The position numbers and the translations under genes were made by a program. A stretch of 64,000 nucleotides of DNA from NCBI RefSeq assembly GCF_024166365.1, contig NC_064824.1:45174608-45238607 (forward strand). The letters are read 5' to 3'. The notes under the pieces are model-generated. The model was not told where the DNA came from. It made no database searches and saw nothing but the letters and a program-made list of their open reading frames with translations. The DNA is from Elephas maximus indicus (lineage: Eukaryota > Chordata > Mammalia > Proboscidea > Elephantidae). Position 1 is the first letter of the stretch. The number at the start of each line of letters is the position of its first letter. This document shows positions 1 through 10,689 of this stretch, one piece after another.

Positions 1-1640
1 CCTCAGAATGTGATATAATTTAAAGTTCTAGTAAGCTTTAACATCAGCAAGCACATATTTTGTTACCAATATTTTCAAGTTTACGTATAATCGGAAAGAT
101 ATTTCAATAAAAAACAAAAAAAACTGCAGTTATTATGGTTAAAGTGTTGTTACAAACATGAAATCTGTCATTTGACTTGTTGGTTGGACTACATAACATA
201 CAGCTTCTTCCCCCCTTTAATAAATGAACGTATTTTCTTACCATCTGGGAAAACTTTCATAGATTTTTATCACTTTTTGAATAATTCCTGCTTTTTTTTT
301 ACCTGTCAGATTGATTATTCCATATGATGTCATTTGACTCTTAATATATGTATCTTCAAAAAATTTTTAGTTGCTGAAAAATGTTGCAGCAAGGTTAATC
401 AGAGCAATGATCATACTTCTGCATTTTTCTCTCTCTGAGCTGAGGAGTTGACTTATCATATAACTTCTCATTGATTTTGATCTTCCAAACTGTTTATTTG
501 GGTAAGCTTTAATCACTTGTCCACCCCTCACCCTACACTCTCTGTACTGAAATATATCCTGGCATAAACAAAGGTGACAATGATGGACATTGCTCTCTTT
601 GTTATCACTGCACCAAAACTATAAAATGCATTGTCTATGAACACAGTTAATTGAGGTTTGAAACATCTGTGTTGGAGAGGAACTTACTTAATCTGGCTGT
701 ACTCGTTTTTCAGAATCAAAATTGTTTTCTGACTTATTCTTTATTGTTACTGTTGTTTTCTAAGAATAACTGATACCTGGAAAAGGAACCTAAATGAAAT
801 AGGAACCAAATACTTCTGGTGAATACTAGAGGCATGGAGGTTGGGAGAGAAGGTTTAGTGGGTCTTTATTATGGAAAAAATAAAGTAAAATAAACCAAGG
901 ACTATTTAAATGCAGCTTGTAATTTTAACCGTGATACTAATGAAAATCAACAAAGGATGAATGACACTTCGATTTTCTTTTTATTTTGCAATTTCTAACA
1001 AAGTTAATAACACAATATGACATCCTCCTCATGATGTTTAACTTTCTAGCATGATTTTAAAGATTTAAAAAGTATTCAGACAGCTTTTGTTTTAGTTTTG
1101 TTTGTTTGTTCTAGTTTTGCCAAGGACTTCTCCAATCCTGGCTGATTTTCTCCTCATATTTTTAACTGGTTTGAATAACTTTATGTATGATATTTGGATC
1201 AAATATCACTTTCATTAACTTTATGAAATCTTAACTTCTTTCCAATATTGACTTTGTAGTAAATTTGCATTATATTATTTATAGCTGTAAGTAACATCGC
1301 AAAAGAACAGATACTTTAAAACATCCAATGGTTACTGACCAACAACACTTTTGTCATGATGGGTAAGGCTAGGCTCTTTGGCTCTTTATTGCTGAGCAGG
1401 GAGGAATATTTAAGTATGGGCTAATTATTGAGTGATGCATGCGTTAGTATTTTTTACTGTGAAATCTTTTGCTTGAATGTTCAAATAATAGGAACTCCTG
1501 TCTTCTCGTTAGCCTTCTGCTTATGGGAAATGTGGCCTTCTGAGTGGCACATTCTGGACCTTTTCTAACTTATTGTAAAATCTTCCCCATCATTACTTAA
1601 ACTCATCATGTACAAAGTTTTAAAGAGCGCTGTTAAAATC
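1..1640. other. AT-rich sequence, nothing recognised
   Basis: No repeat family, convincing open frame or RNA gene could be recognised. The sequence is AT-rich with short poly-T runs, like ordinary mammalian intronic or intergenic DNA. Old diverged repeats could be hidden here. Confidence 0.5.
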
Positions 1641-2245
1641 TGTGTGTGAAGCAGTAAGTGTTGGAGAGGTTATGGAGAAAATGGAACCCCGTTCATTGCT
1701 GATAGGAATATAAAATGGTGTAGCCACTATATATGGCCAGAAGAAGTGAAGGCAAGAACACAAACAGAAACCTGTACATCAGTGTTCATTGCAGCACTGT
1801 TAACAATAGCCAAACGGTGGAAAAAACCAACAGATGGATTTAAAAAAAAAAAAAAAAAGTGGTATATATGTACAATGGAATATTATGCAGCCATAAAGAG
1901 AAATGAAGTTCCAGTATATGCCACAATATGGATGAATCTTTAAAACATTAGACTGAGCAAAATAAGTCACTAAAGGACAAATACTAAAAAATCTTATTTA
2001 TATGAAGTAAGCAAATGTATGTAAACCAAAGATTATTAATGATTACCAGTGAGGGGAGGGAGAGGGAATTTTTGTTTGGGAGGCATTGACTTTATGTTAA
2101 TGATGGTGGAATGTTTAGGATGAGTAAAGTGATAATGGTAGCACAACATGAAAAATGTAATCGTTGTCATTGAGGTATAAACATGGATGTTGTGTTGGCA
2201 AATATTTTGGTGTATATGTTTTCACCACAATAAAAAAAAGACAAG
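1640..2245 (+). mobile_element. L1 fragment, end of ORF2 and 3' region
   Basis: The plus strand reads like the conserved C-terminal end of L1 ORF2: a GTTCATTGCTGATAGGAATA stretch near 1691, then codons for SVFIAALLTIAKRW near 1780-1820, then YICTMEYYAAIKRNE near 1863-1910. An A-run at about 1841-1857 interrupts the frame. The copy is 5'-truncated and has many substitutions, so it is an old L1M-type insertion with no coding capacity. It ends in an A-rich stretch near 2230. Confidence 0.85.
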
Positions 2246-3194
2246 AAAAAATGGGAATGTACAAATATGCTTAAGATCTTGAAAAAAAACTGAAATGATT
2301 CCTTAAGAGTAATATGACAGACATGTATCCATAGCATTAACTAAAGTGGGCTGCCAGGGTTGATACTGACATTTGTTTAACATGAATAATATTCTACCAT
2401 TCAAGACAGGATTTTTTTTTTTTTCAATGTGATAGATATTAGACCAAAGAACCTTACAAGTTGACCCACCATTATATTACAGTAGATGCCTCAGTCACGA
2501 ATCCATGACAAGAAAAAGCCCAGTGACAGGACTAGATGAACCACAGGTGCAATTAACCACTGAGACTACAGGAAAGAATCTAGTACAGTCTACCACAAGC
2601 CAATGTGTTAGAAGTGAGTCTTGAAGGAAAAATAATAAAAATAACGGTAGTGTAGAAATGGGGGATATTGAAGGATTCTAATGGTCAAATGTTAAATGTT
2701 ATGAGTACTAATTAAACATCAGGACTTTTTTAATCCTGACATTTATTGTTCAGACTTTTGAATAATGTTAAGACTTTTCTAGAGTTCCTATAAATATAGT
2801 AAGTTTTATAATTAAGAAAGAAGTAAATCTCATTCCAACCTTCTCATCTGTGAACTTCTAGACATATTAGTCTTCCCTATTTTTTTGACAAATAATTGTG
2901 TATTGATCATGAACAATTTTTCTGAAACCGTTTTATTTAAATCTCGTATTTTTTGCATACACACTTTCAACCAAACTATAAGCATCTTATCATTTGTTAT
3001 ATTCCTGACATCTGCTACAATGCTAATGGTAGATATGGCCAAAATATTTTGTGGTTTGTTCCAAGATGAGAAAAATAAGGTAGATTCCAATCAACGTATG
3101 ATACATTTCTCTCAGAACTATGCAAAGCCTTTATAGCAAATATTAACCATCTTTCCTATTAAGAGACTTAACCAATATAAATTGTGAGTGGAAT
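2246..3194. other. Unrecognised AT-rich sequence
   Basis: Nothing could be assigned. Overlapping frames of 83-86 codons on the two strands at 2830-3136 have no recognisable domain and look like chance. Confidence 0.45.
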
Positions 3195-3304
3195 TTCATA
3201 TTTATGCTCAAAAGAATCTCTAAAATGATAATACTCTTGAGGATGAGATGACATGTTCATGAAGGTAAGCAGAAACAGATATTTTCTTACATTGTTGGTG
3301 GACG

Positions 3305-3351
3305 TAAATTGGTACCGCTCTTTTGTTTTGCAAAAGAGCGGAGCCAATTTA
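3305..3351. repeat. Near-perfect 21-bp-arm hairpin
   Basis: Bases 3305-3325 and 3331-3351 are reverse complements except for a 2-nt internal mismatch (TA at 3313-3314 against AG at 3342-3343), with a 5-nt TTTTG loop. The inner 11 bp CCGCTCTTTTG/CAAAAGAGCGG is perfect. It lies in an L1 segment that normally has no hairpin, so it probably arose locally. Confidence 0.9.
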
Positions 3352-3371
3352 TCTGTCTCTGTCTATGTATC

Positions 3372-3575
3372 ATCAGTGGAAAAGAGGAAGACCCTCAACA
3401 AGGTGGATTGACACACTGGGTGTAACAATGAGCTCAAGTATAACAACGATTGTAAGGATGGCGCTGACCGGGCAGTGTTACGTTCTGTTGTGCATAGGGT
3501 TGCTATGAGTCGGAACCGACTCGACGGCACCTAATAACAACAACAACAATCTATCTATCTACCTATCTATCTGTC
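3372..3575 (+). mobile_element. 5'-truncated RTE LINE tail plus TATC repeat
   Basis: The sequence GTGGAAAAGAGGAAGACCCT followed by the tail GCTATGAGTCGGAACCGACT and an ACAACAACAA end matches the last about 180 bp of the RTE at 44310-44483. Only the 3' end was inserted, as is usual for target-primed reverse transcription. A short ATCT/TATC microsatellite (about 3549-3573) follows directly. Confidence 0.85.
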
Positions 3576-4733
3576 AGAAGCCTAAAGATATTAATATTCT
3601 TCAGCCGGTTATTCCAGCTTCTAAAAATCTATTCTAAAGAAGTAATCTTAAGTATAGAAAAACACTTTATCCCAAAGAAACTTAGCAACGTTATTTATAA
3701 TAGCTAAATTGGAATCATTGTAAATGATAAACAGCGGTGAATAGTAATAAGCACGTTAATGTTTACAAATAATTTGTCTAAACATGAACCATTTTTTAAA
3801 TGTATAAAATTTAGTGTTATTACTGATTTGTAAAAAAAAAATGCAGAGCAAAAAAGATATGCAAAAACAGTTTAAGAGTGATGCCTCTTTGAGTGGTAGG
3901 ACTGTTTGCTTTTTTACACTTACTTGTATTTTCTAAAAATCTTATAAACTCATGTATTATTTTTATAATAGGAAGCAAGCTTTTTTTTTAATCCAGGAAA
4001 AAAGTGAATACTTGCATCACAGCTTTCTTGAGAAAGACAGACTTCTTAAAAATGAAAACTCTGCCTTTTAGCATTTTTTAGGAACTTCAGTAATTTGAGT
4101 CATCTCTCTTTTTTCCTGTTTTGTCAAGCTAAAGATTTGTTAATTTTGTTATTCTTTTTGAAGAACCAAATTTTGGCTTCACTGATTTTTTTCTGTTGTT
4201 TTTACATTCTTCATTTTATTTATTTACACTATAATCTTCTTTATTCTCTTCCTTTGGCACGCGTTAGGTTTAGTTTTGCCCTTCTTTTTTCGGTGTCTTA
4301 TGGTGGGAGGTTAGGCTAGAGACTTGTCATCACTCTTCTTTTTTAATATAGGTATTTACAGCTATACATTTCCTTTAAGCACTGCTTTAGCTACATCTCA
4401 TAAGTTTTGTGTCTTCATTTTCATTTATCTCAAAATATTTTCCAATTTCACTTTTCTTTGCCCTATTTTTTTTATTGAGGAGTATGTTGTTTAATATCTA
4501 CATATTTGTAATTTTCCTAAATGTCCTTGTTACTGATTTCTAGTTTCATTCCTTTGGATTCAGAGAGCATACCTTGTATGATTTCAGTTATTTTAAATAT
4601 AAGGAGGTTTGTTTTATGCCCTAGCATGTGATCTATCCTGGGGAATAATCCATGTGCACTTCAGAAAAATGTGTATTCTACTGCCGTTGTGTTGAGTGTT
4701 CTATAGGTATCTGTTAGGTCTAATGGGTTTATA

Positions 4734-4923
4734 GGAGCCCTGGTGGCACAGTGGTTAAGTGCTCAGCTGTTAACCGCAGGGTTGGCACTTCAAATGCACC
4801 AGTCGCTCTGTGGGAGAAAGATGTGGCAGCCTGCTTCCATAAAGATTTACGGTTCTGCTCTGTCCTGTAGGTTCACTGTGAGTGAGAATTGACAGCAACG
4901 TCTTTCGGATTTGGTTTTTTGTT
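4734..4923 (+). mobile_element. AfroSINE
   Basis: It begins GGAGCCCTGGTGGCACAGTG (tRNA-derived head with A-box-like GTGGTTAAGTG) and ends with GGATTTGGTTTTTT. A 9-bp target duplication GGTTTATAG flanks it (4726-4734 and 4924-4932). It lies opposite in strand to the host L1 and is therefore younger than it. Confidence 0.92.
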
Positions 4924-5455
4924 GGTTTATAGTGTTGCACAGGTCTTCTATTTCCTTGTTGCTATTCTGCCTATTTTTTCTGCCCCTTCTTGAAAGTGGG
5001 GTATTGAAGTTTCCAACTATTATTGTTGAATTGTGTATTTCTTCCCTCAATTCTGTCAGTTTTTGTTTCTGTATTTTAGAGCTCTTTTGTTAGATGTATA
5101 TGTATTTATAATTTTTATATCTTCCTGTTTGACCTTTTAATCATTATGAAATATCCCTTTTTATTTCTAGTAACATTTTTTAAAAATATTTTATCCAGCT
5201 TTCTTATGGTTGCTATTTGCATGATCTATGTTTTTCCATTCTTTCCCTTTTAGTGTATTTCTATCTTTAAAGTGGGTCTCATCTACAGCATGTAGCTGGA
5301 TCATGTTATTTTTTCCCAGTCTCTGCCTTTTGATTGGATTGTTTAATCCATTCATATTTAATATTATGATTGATATATTTAGATTTATGTCTGGCATTTT
5401 GCTTTTTAGTTTCTATATGTCCCATATCTTTTTTTGTTTCTCTGACTCCTTTGAA

Positions 5456-5650
5456 GGTCCCTGGATAGCACAAATGGTTTGTGCTAAACTAGTAACCTAA
5501 AGGTTGGCAGTTTGAAACCACTCAGTTACACTGTGGGAGAAAGGCCTGGTGATCTGCTTCCATAAAGAAAACCGTATGGAACGGTTCTACTCTGTAGCAC
5601 ATGGGTTCTCTATGGGTCAGAATTGACTCAATGGCAGCAGGATTGAGTTT
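5456..5650 (+). mobile_element. AfroSINE, longer subtype
   Basis: The head is GTCCCTGGATAGCACAAATG and the middle contains GAAAGGCCTGGTGATCTGCT, an internal segment not found in the short SINE copies. The tail has ATGGGTCAGAATTGACTC. It is inserted in the antisense L1 and is more diverged than the short subtype. Confidence 0.88.
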
Positions 5651-5701
5651 TTTGGTATTCCTCCATTACTGCTTTCTTTTGCCTTCTATTTGGGCCTTCT
5701 G

Positions 5702-5884
5702 TACCAAAAACCAAACCTGTTACTGTCAAGTTGATTCTGACTCACAACAACCCTATATCGAACAGAGTAGAACTGCCCCTGCACCCCCCACCCATAGGGT
5801 TTCCAAGGAGTGGCTAGTGGGTTCAAACTTGCTTACCTTTTGGTTAGCAGCCACGCTCTTAACCACTGCACCACCAGGGATTCT
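5702..5884 (-). mobile_element. AfroSINE, antisense
   Basis: It starts with ACCAAAAACCAAACCTGTTA, the complement of the SINE tail, and ends with AACCACTGCACCACCAGGGA, the complement of the head. A C-rich expansion lies near 5778-5796. Its 5' end is about 5 bp from the 5' end of the next, plus-strand SINE, making a head-to-head pair. Confidence 0.92.
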
Positions 5885-5888
5885 TAGG

Positions 5889-6091
5889 CCTTCTAGGTAG
5901 CACAAATGGTTAAGCGGTTGACTACTAGCCAAATGGTTAGTGGTTTGAACCAACCAGAAGTGCCTCAGAAGACAGACCTGACGATCTGCTTCTGAAAGGT
6001 CACAGCCTTGAAAACACTGTGGAGCAGTTCTCTGCACACATGGGGTTACCATGAGTCAGAATCAAGTCTACAGCAACTAATAGCAACAACC
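5889..6091 (+). mobile_element. AfroSINE, longer diverged subtype
   Basis: The head CCTTCTAGGTAGCACAAATG, the middle GACGATCTGCTTCTGAAAGG and the tail GGTTACCATGAGTCAGAATC followed by AGCAACTAATAGCAACAACC identify an older SINE subtype whose 3' end is very RTE-like. It is inserted in the same antisense L1. Confidence 0.88.
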
Positions 6092-6172
6092 TTCTTATTT
6101 ACCATTTCTGGTTCTCTTCATTTGTTCTTATGGATTTAAGTTACCATTTAGCGTTATTTCCTTACTATAATA

Positions 6173-6795
6173 GATTGAAGTTCTCAAGGATTTCATCTAC
6201 TTGGATCCACAATCAACGCCCGTGGAAGCAGCAGTCAAGAAATCAACAGACACGTTGCATTGGGCAGATCTGCTGCAAAAGACCTCTTTAAAGTGTTGAA
6301 AAGCAAAGATGTCACCTTGAAGATTAAGGTGCACCTGACCCAAGCCCTGGTATTTTCAGTCGCATCACATGCATGCAAAAGTTGGACAATGAATAAGGAA
6401 GGCAGAAGAAGAATTGATGCCTTCGAATTGTGGTGTTGGCAAAGAATATTGAATATACCACGGACTGCCAAAAGAGCGAACAAATCTGTCTTGGAAGAAG
6501 TACAGCCAGAATGCTCCTTAGAAGCAAGGATGCCGAGACTACGTCTTACATACTTTGGACATGTTGTCAGGAGAGATCAGTCCCTGGAGAAGGACATCAT
6601 GCTTGGTAAAGTACAGGGTCAATGAAAATAGAGGAAGACCCTCAACAGGGTGAATTAACACAGTGGCTGCAACATTGGGCTGAAGTATAACAGCAATTGT
6701 GGGTATGGCACAGCACCAGGCAGTGTTTCGTTCTGTTGTACATGGGGTCGCTATGAATTGGAACCAACTCAATGGCACCTAACAACAACAGCAAT
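6173..6795 (+). pseudogene. RTE LINE 3' fragment with RT C-terminal relic
   Basis: A 121-codon frame at 6260-6625 (GRSAAKDLFKVLKSKDVTLK, later SVLEEVQPECSLEARMPRLR) is the region C-terminal to the reverse transcriptase of the RTE at 41250-44483. The element is 5'-truncated and keeps its tail, ending in CACCTAACAACAACAGC near 6790. Lacking endonuclease and catalytic RT motifs, it cannot encode a working protein. It lies within the antisense L1. Confidence 0.9.
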
Positions 6796-6856
6796 ACAAC
6801 TTTGCTCCCATTCACTTCCTTTGAGCTATTATTACCAAATATATCACTTTTCTATA

Positions 6857-7425
6857 TAGAAGCAACAGTCAAGAAATCAAATGATGTCTTGCATTGAGCA
6901 TATCTGTTGCAAAAGACTCTTAAAATTTTTTAAATCAAAGATGTCACTTTGATGACTAAGGTGATTTTGATCTAAGCTGTGGTCTTTTCAGTCTGCTCAT
7001 ATATATGTGAAAAGTTGGATGATTAAAAAAAAAGGAAGATAGAAGAAGAAATGATGCATTCAAGCTTGTGGTTTCAGTGAAGAATATTGAATATATCACC
7101 GACAAAAGAATGAACAAATCAGTCTTAGAAGAAATACAACCAGAATGTTCATTAGATGTGAGGATGGCAAGATTTTGATTCACTTACTTTGGACACATCA
7201 TCAAAAAAGACCAATCGCTAGAAAAAGTCAATGTTTGATAAACATTAAGGGCCAACCAAAACTATCGAAACCTTCTACGAGGTGGACTGACAGAATAGCC
7301 ACAACAGTGGGCTCGTAAATGCTAATGATCATGAAGGTGATGCAAGACTGGGCAGCACTTCACTGGTATCAAGATTGCCTGAGTCAGAGCTGACTCAACA
7401 GCAGCATATGTTACAGCACCACCAA
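6857..7425 (+). mobile_element. Older, diverged RTE fragment
   Basis: It covers the same part of RTE as the copy just upstream: AGAAGCAACAGTCAAGAAAT at the start, GCCTGAGTCAGAGCTGACTC near the end. It is far more diverged and has several small indels, including a change in the segment around 7220-7260. It is therefore an older insertion of the same or a sister RTE lineage. Confidence 0.82.
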
Positions 7426-7924
7426 TATACTTATAAAATTCCTTTTAAACCAGATAAGAGAAGAAATATGCATTTGTATGGTCTTTTGTAATTAAATAAT
7501 TATCTTTGCCAGTGTTCTTTGGTTTTTGTGTACAGAGTCATATTACCATCTGGGATCACTTGCTTTTAGCCTGAAGAACTTTCTTTAATAATTCTTATCA
7601 AGGTCTGCTAGTAATGAGCTCTTTTCAGTTTTTGTTTATCTGGGAATGTTTTTTGTTGTTGTTTTTGCCTTCATTTTTGAAAGGCAGTTTTTCTGTATGT
7701 AAGATTCTTGTTTGACAGGTTTTTCTGGAGTTTTATTGTTGTTGTTTTCCTTTCAACACTTTGAATATGTTATTCCACTGTCTTCTTTCTGGTCTTCATT
7801 ATTTCTTGTGAGAAGTCAGTTAATATCATAGGGGTTTCTTTGTGCACGATGAGTCATTTTTCTCTTGGCTTTTACATTTGTAGTGTGTCTGGGTGTGGAT
7901 CTTTCTCTGTTTATCCTGCTTGGA

Positions 7925-8026
7925 GTTCATTAAATTCCTTAGATGTGTTGAAAGTTTTTCATCAAATTCGGGAAGAGTTCATTAAGTTCTTTGGATGTGT
8001 TGAAGTTTTTCATCAAATTTGGTAAG
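7925..8026 (-). repeat. 52-bp tandem duplication in L1 ORF1
   Basis: Two adjacent units, 7925-7976 and 7977-8026, differ at only a few positions. On the minus strand they encode the related peptides FPNLMKNFQHI and LPNLMKNFNTS, a doubled L1 ORF1 motif. Other L1 copies carry this motif once. Confidence 0.85.
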
Positions 8027-8161
8027 TTTCCAGTCATTGCTTTTAGAATTTTATTTCTGGCCCTTTCTGTCTTTCCTCTCCTTCTGGTACTCTCACATAC
8101 CAATAATTTAAGTGTAGACTTAGAATGACCATGTATAAATAGGCCCAACCTAACTTCAGAT

Positions 8162-8323
8162 GGGAAACCCTGGTGGCATAGTGGTTAAGAGCTACAGCTG
8201 CTTCAAAAGGTCAGCAGTTCAAATCCACCAGATGCTCCTTGGAAACTCTATGGGGCAATTCTATTCTGTCATACAGGGCCACTATGAGTCAGAATCGGCT
8301 CCACAGCAATAGATTTTTTGGTT
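8162..8323 (+). mobile_element. AfroSINE, short subtype
   Basis: It has the head GGGAAACCCTGGTGGCATAG and the tail GGCCACTATGAGTCAGAATC. It is flanked by an imperfect target duplication, TAACTTCAGAT at 8151-8161 and TAATTTCAGAT just after the tail. Confidence 0.93.
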
Positions 8324-8333
8324 AATTTCAGAT

Positions 8334-8880
8334 CACCCTTTTTATAGATGACATTTTGTAGATTATTTACAAGGAAAGGGAATAAGCATTTCAGGGCCAT
8401 GGCCAACAAACCCAGTGTAACAAAGCAGAGGTGGGGAAACTTTCCCCTTTCCCAGGGGAAATATGATCCCTAATTAACCCAGGCCAGGCCAAGCCTTACT
8501 TCTCCAACAGCCATTTTTCCCCCAGAGCTTTCTTGGCAAAAGTTGAGCTTTGCACAGTTCTCAGTCTTTCACAGTTCTACTTTGCTCCTGTAAACTTCAC
8601 TTCTCCCCACCCAATCTCCATGGACTACTAAACATCCACTCTAACTCATCCAAGGAATACAGAGAAATAGACCTTTTGCATCTATTGTTTGATTAAGTCA
8701 TTGGACATCTTCATACAAAATAAAGGCTCAGTTTTGTTTTTTTTTTTTTTTTTTCGTTTTCTGGGGCATATTTTTTTCATTTTGTTTAATAACTGAGATT
8801 CAGTCATTTACTGGTGTTCGCTGGAGTGTTATATTGTATTTTACCCATGTTGAAGATGAAACAGGTTTCTATATTGTATA
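8334..8880. other. Unrecognised sequence with poly-T tract
   Basis: No family was recognised. A polyadenylation-type AATAAA occurs near 8720, just before a T-run at about 8737-8754, so this could be a decayed LTR or a tail of an unknown element. No paired TG...CA ends or target duplication were found. Confidence 0.35.
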
Positions 8881-9105
8881 CCATAATTTTATTAAATAAA
8901 TAACATGCGCCTTCTACCTTTGCCAACCACACCCTTCCCTGTGAGGTATTTTCATAAGTACACTATGCTAATTTTTTTTTTTTTTTTTTTTTTTACAGCA
9001 ACATGTTAAAAAAATCTTGGCATAGTGCACTTATGAAAATGCCTCATGGGGGAAGGGCATGGTTGACAAACAGGGTAGAAGAGGTGCATTATTTCCATAA
9101 AAATG
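8881..9105. mobile_element. Palindromic (MITE-like) element, copy A
   Basis: The arms 8881-8970 and 9018-9105 are inverted repeats of about 90 bp. For example CATAAGTACACTATGC in the left arm pairs with GCATAGTGCACTTATG in the right, and GCCAACCACACCCTTCCC pairs with GGGAAGGGCATGGTTGAC. The centre is a T-run and a short ACAGCAACATGT motif. There is no coding sequence. The structure is that of a non-autonomous DNA transposon with very long terminal inverted repeats. A related copy in opposite orientation is at 16683-16857. Confidence 0.8.
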
Positions 9106-9109
9106 GAGT

Positions 9110-9660
9110 GATTCCCATATTCACAAATATTTGGTAGCCTGTAGAATAAACTTCAAGCTGTTCAGGAAGTCATTCCTGTTTAGGTACATTTAACTAGTCT
9201 TGCCTCATTGCTCATTGTTTCCTTGTGTTCCACTTACACTGGGCCAACAACTTACTACTTTTTCCAAACATATTGTTTACTTTACATGCCCATGCCTTTG
9301 TTTTCCAAGCTACCTATCCAGCTGAGTGTAGTGGAATAGCCTGATAATAATGTGAGATGCCAGGGCCCCAGTTTACACCTATTGAACCAGAACCTGTAAG
9401 TTTAAGGATTTATTTGTAAGCTGCTCCTCAGCTGATTCTAAAGCTTCATAACCACATAACTACTATTGTCTTCTCTCTCCTTGCAGAATGTGCCCCACCC
9501 CTTGCCTTCACTTTGCCAGGGAAAATCTTGCCCATGCTTTCAGACACAACTAAAATATTACCTTCTTTGAGAAGTTTTCCCCAGTTCTGTCTCCATTTCT
9601 AATCTAGTAGGTATTTATTGTTCTTCTTGGCTACTTAGTATCAGAGACATTTCCTACCAT
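9110..9660 (+). mobile_element. Probable L2 fragment with a MER5-like piece
   Basis: Pyrimidine-rich text such as ACCTTCTTTGAGAAGTTTTC (about 9561) resembles the 3' part of L2 in sense orientation. Sequence at about 9340-9430 resembles a MER5B-type hAT fragment. Divergence is high and the boundaries are approximate. Confidence 0.5.
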
Positions 9661-10149
9661 CCAGGCTCAAAATACTAACCACTTGCTTTTCCAGCCTCCC
9701 CTACCCATTGGGCACAAACCCATAACCAGTGCTCTGCCATTCAGACATAGACACCACAGACTTTGAAGAAAAAGCTAGTAACATGATAAAAACAGGGAGC
9801 AGAGACTCCATTTCTAGAGAAGGTAGTGGTAACAGTGGCAGCTATTTGTAGTTTCCAAATACGGCAGGGAAGTGATTCCACTCCAGGCAGTAGCAATGCA
9901 CACTGCAGGCTCTGTCCATGGCTGGATTTTCTCCAAAGATGGTTAAGTCGCCCTCCTGGAGAATTCTATAAGGTGCTTTAATATTCCTTAATAAATTTAT
10001 TTTCTGCTGAAATTACACTGGGTTGGTTTCTATTACTAGTAACTAAGATACAGGGACCCCTAGTAGAACAATCACCTCTCTGTACCACCCATAGCACTTT
10101 ATTCACAAGCCAATATAGCAATAAATCATGCTGTCGTATAGTTAATTGC
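9661..10149. other. Unrecognised sequence
   Basis: No repeat, gene or RNA could be assigned. Confidence 0.4.
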
Positions 10150-10460
10150 CAGTAAAATTTGGGTTAACTGAGTGAAGAGGGAAGGAAAGAGCTTTCTAGG
10201 CAGAAGGCTTAGCAGGAAGCTATGTGGCTGGAAGGAATATGGAGAGTATCAGGGACTGGAAGGATAGTGTGTCTAGAAGGCAGAGTAAGGGGTAACAATT
10301 GATGGAAGCTGTTGGGGAAGAAAGAAAGTAAATCGTACTAGGCCTACAGTAGGACCATGTGAAGACATTTTAATTTTTACTTTCAGTCAAAGAACAATGT
10401 AAATCTGTCGAGGGTTTTTAACTGGCAGGTGTTAACGCTCAGATTTGTTTTGGAAGAAAA
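10150..10460 (+). mobile_element. L2 fragment
   Basis: The purine-rich run GGAAAGAGCTTTCTAGGCAG ... GGAAGCTATGTGGCTGGAAG ... followed by TTTTAATTTTTACTTTCAGT has the sense of the L2 segment usually read as gain in weight, frequency and pathology text of ancient LINE2 copies. It is old and has no frame. Confidence 0.55.
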
Positions 10461-10689
10461 TCACAGTGGCTGTAAAGACTAAATTGGTGTCAGGGAAATG
10501 CTGGTAATTTTACTTGAATTTGAGCTTCCCTCATAGTGTTAAGAGGTTCTGTGTTGGTCTGAGCTGCTGACTGCCTCCTGTCTGTGTTGCTACTAAACCT
10601 GGTTACTCCCTTTGGAACAATCCAGAGTGAAGACCTTCCCTCTCCCATCAGACAGCCCTTTAACCTTTGCAGCTGACTGAGATGTAGCA

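Larger units (their letters stand above)
3195..3960 (+). mobile_element. Old L1 ORF2 3' fragment, interrupted
   Basis: The pieces CTTACATTGTTGGTGGACGT (3288) and TTATTTATAATAGCTAAATT (about 3690) match the usual text near the end of mammalian L1 ORF2 in sense orientation. The copy is split by an RTE tail and a TATC microsatellite at 3372-3575 and contains a striking hairpin at 3305-3351. It is heavily decayed. Confidence 0.65.
4085..8150 (-). mobile_element. Antisense L1, host of six later insertions
   Basis: Read on the minus strand, this is one L1. ORF1-like sequence lies at 7440-8150 (peptide GNLPNLMKNF, ending near an ESTRRRGKTERARNK stretch). ORF2 N-terminal sequence lies at 5190-5460 (NMNGLNNPIKRQRLGK), an endonuclease piece at about 4960-5050 (IVGNFNTPLSRRGRKN), and further ORF2 sequence continues to about 4085. 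Segments between later insertions (5650-5700, 6092-6172, 6796-6856) still read as L1 inter-ORF sequence, so the pieces belong together. Four SINEs and two RTE fragments interrupt it. All frames are broken. Confidence 0.8.

Noticed and set aside
3541-3575. CAACAACAAC and CTATCTATCT run as a possible CRISPR-like repeat
   Set aside because: It is the RTE tail plus a tetranucleotide microsatellite, and the sequence is mammalian.
5601-5900. 99-codon plus-strand frame and its 99-codon minus-strand counterpart at 5753-6052
   Set aside because: Both run across adjacent SINEs and only translate SINE sequence.
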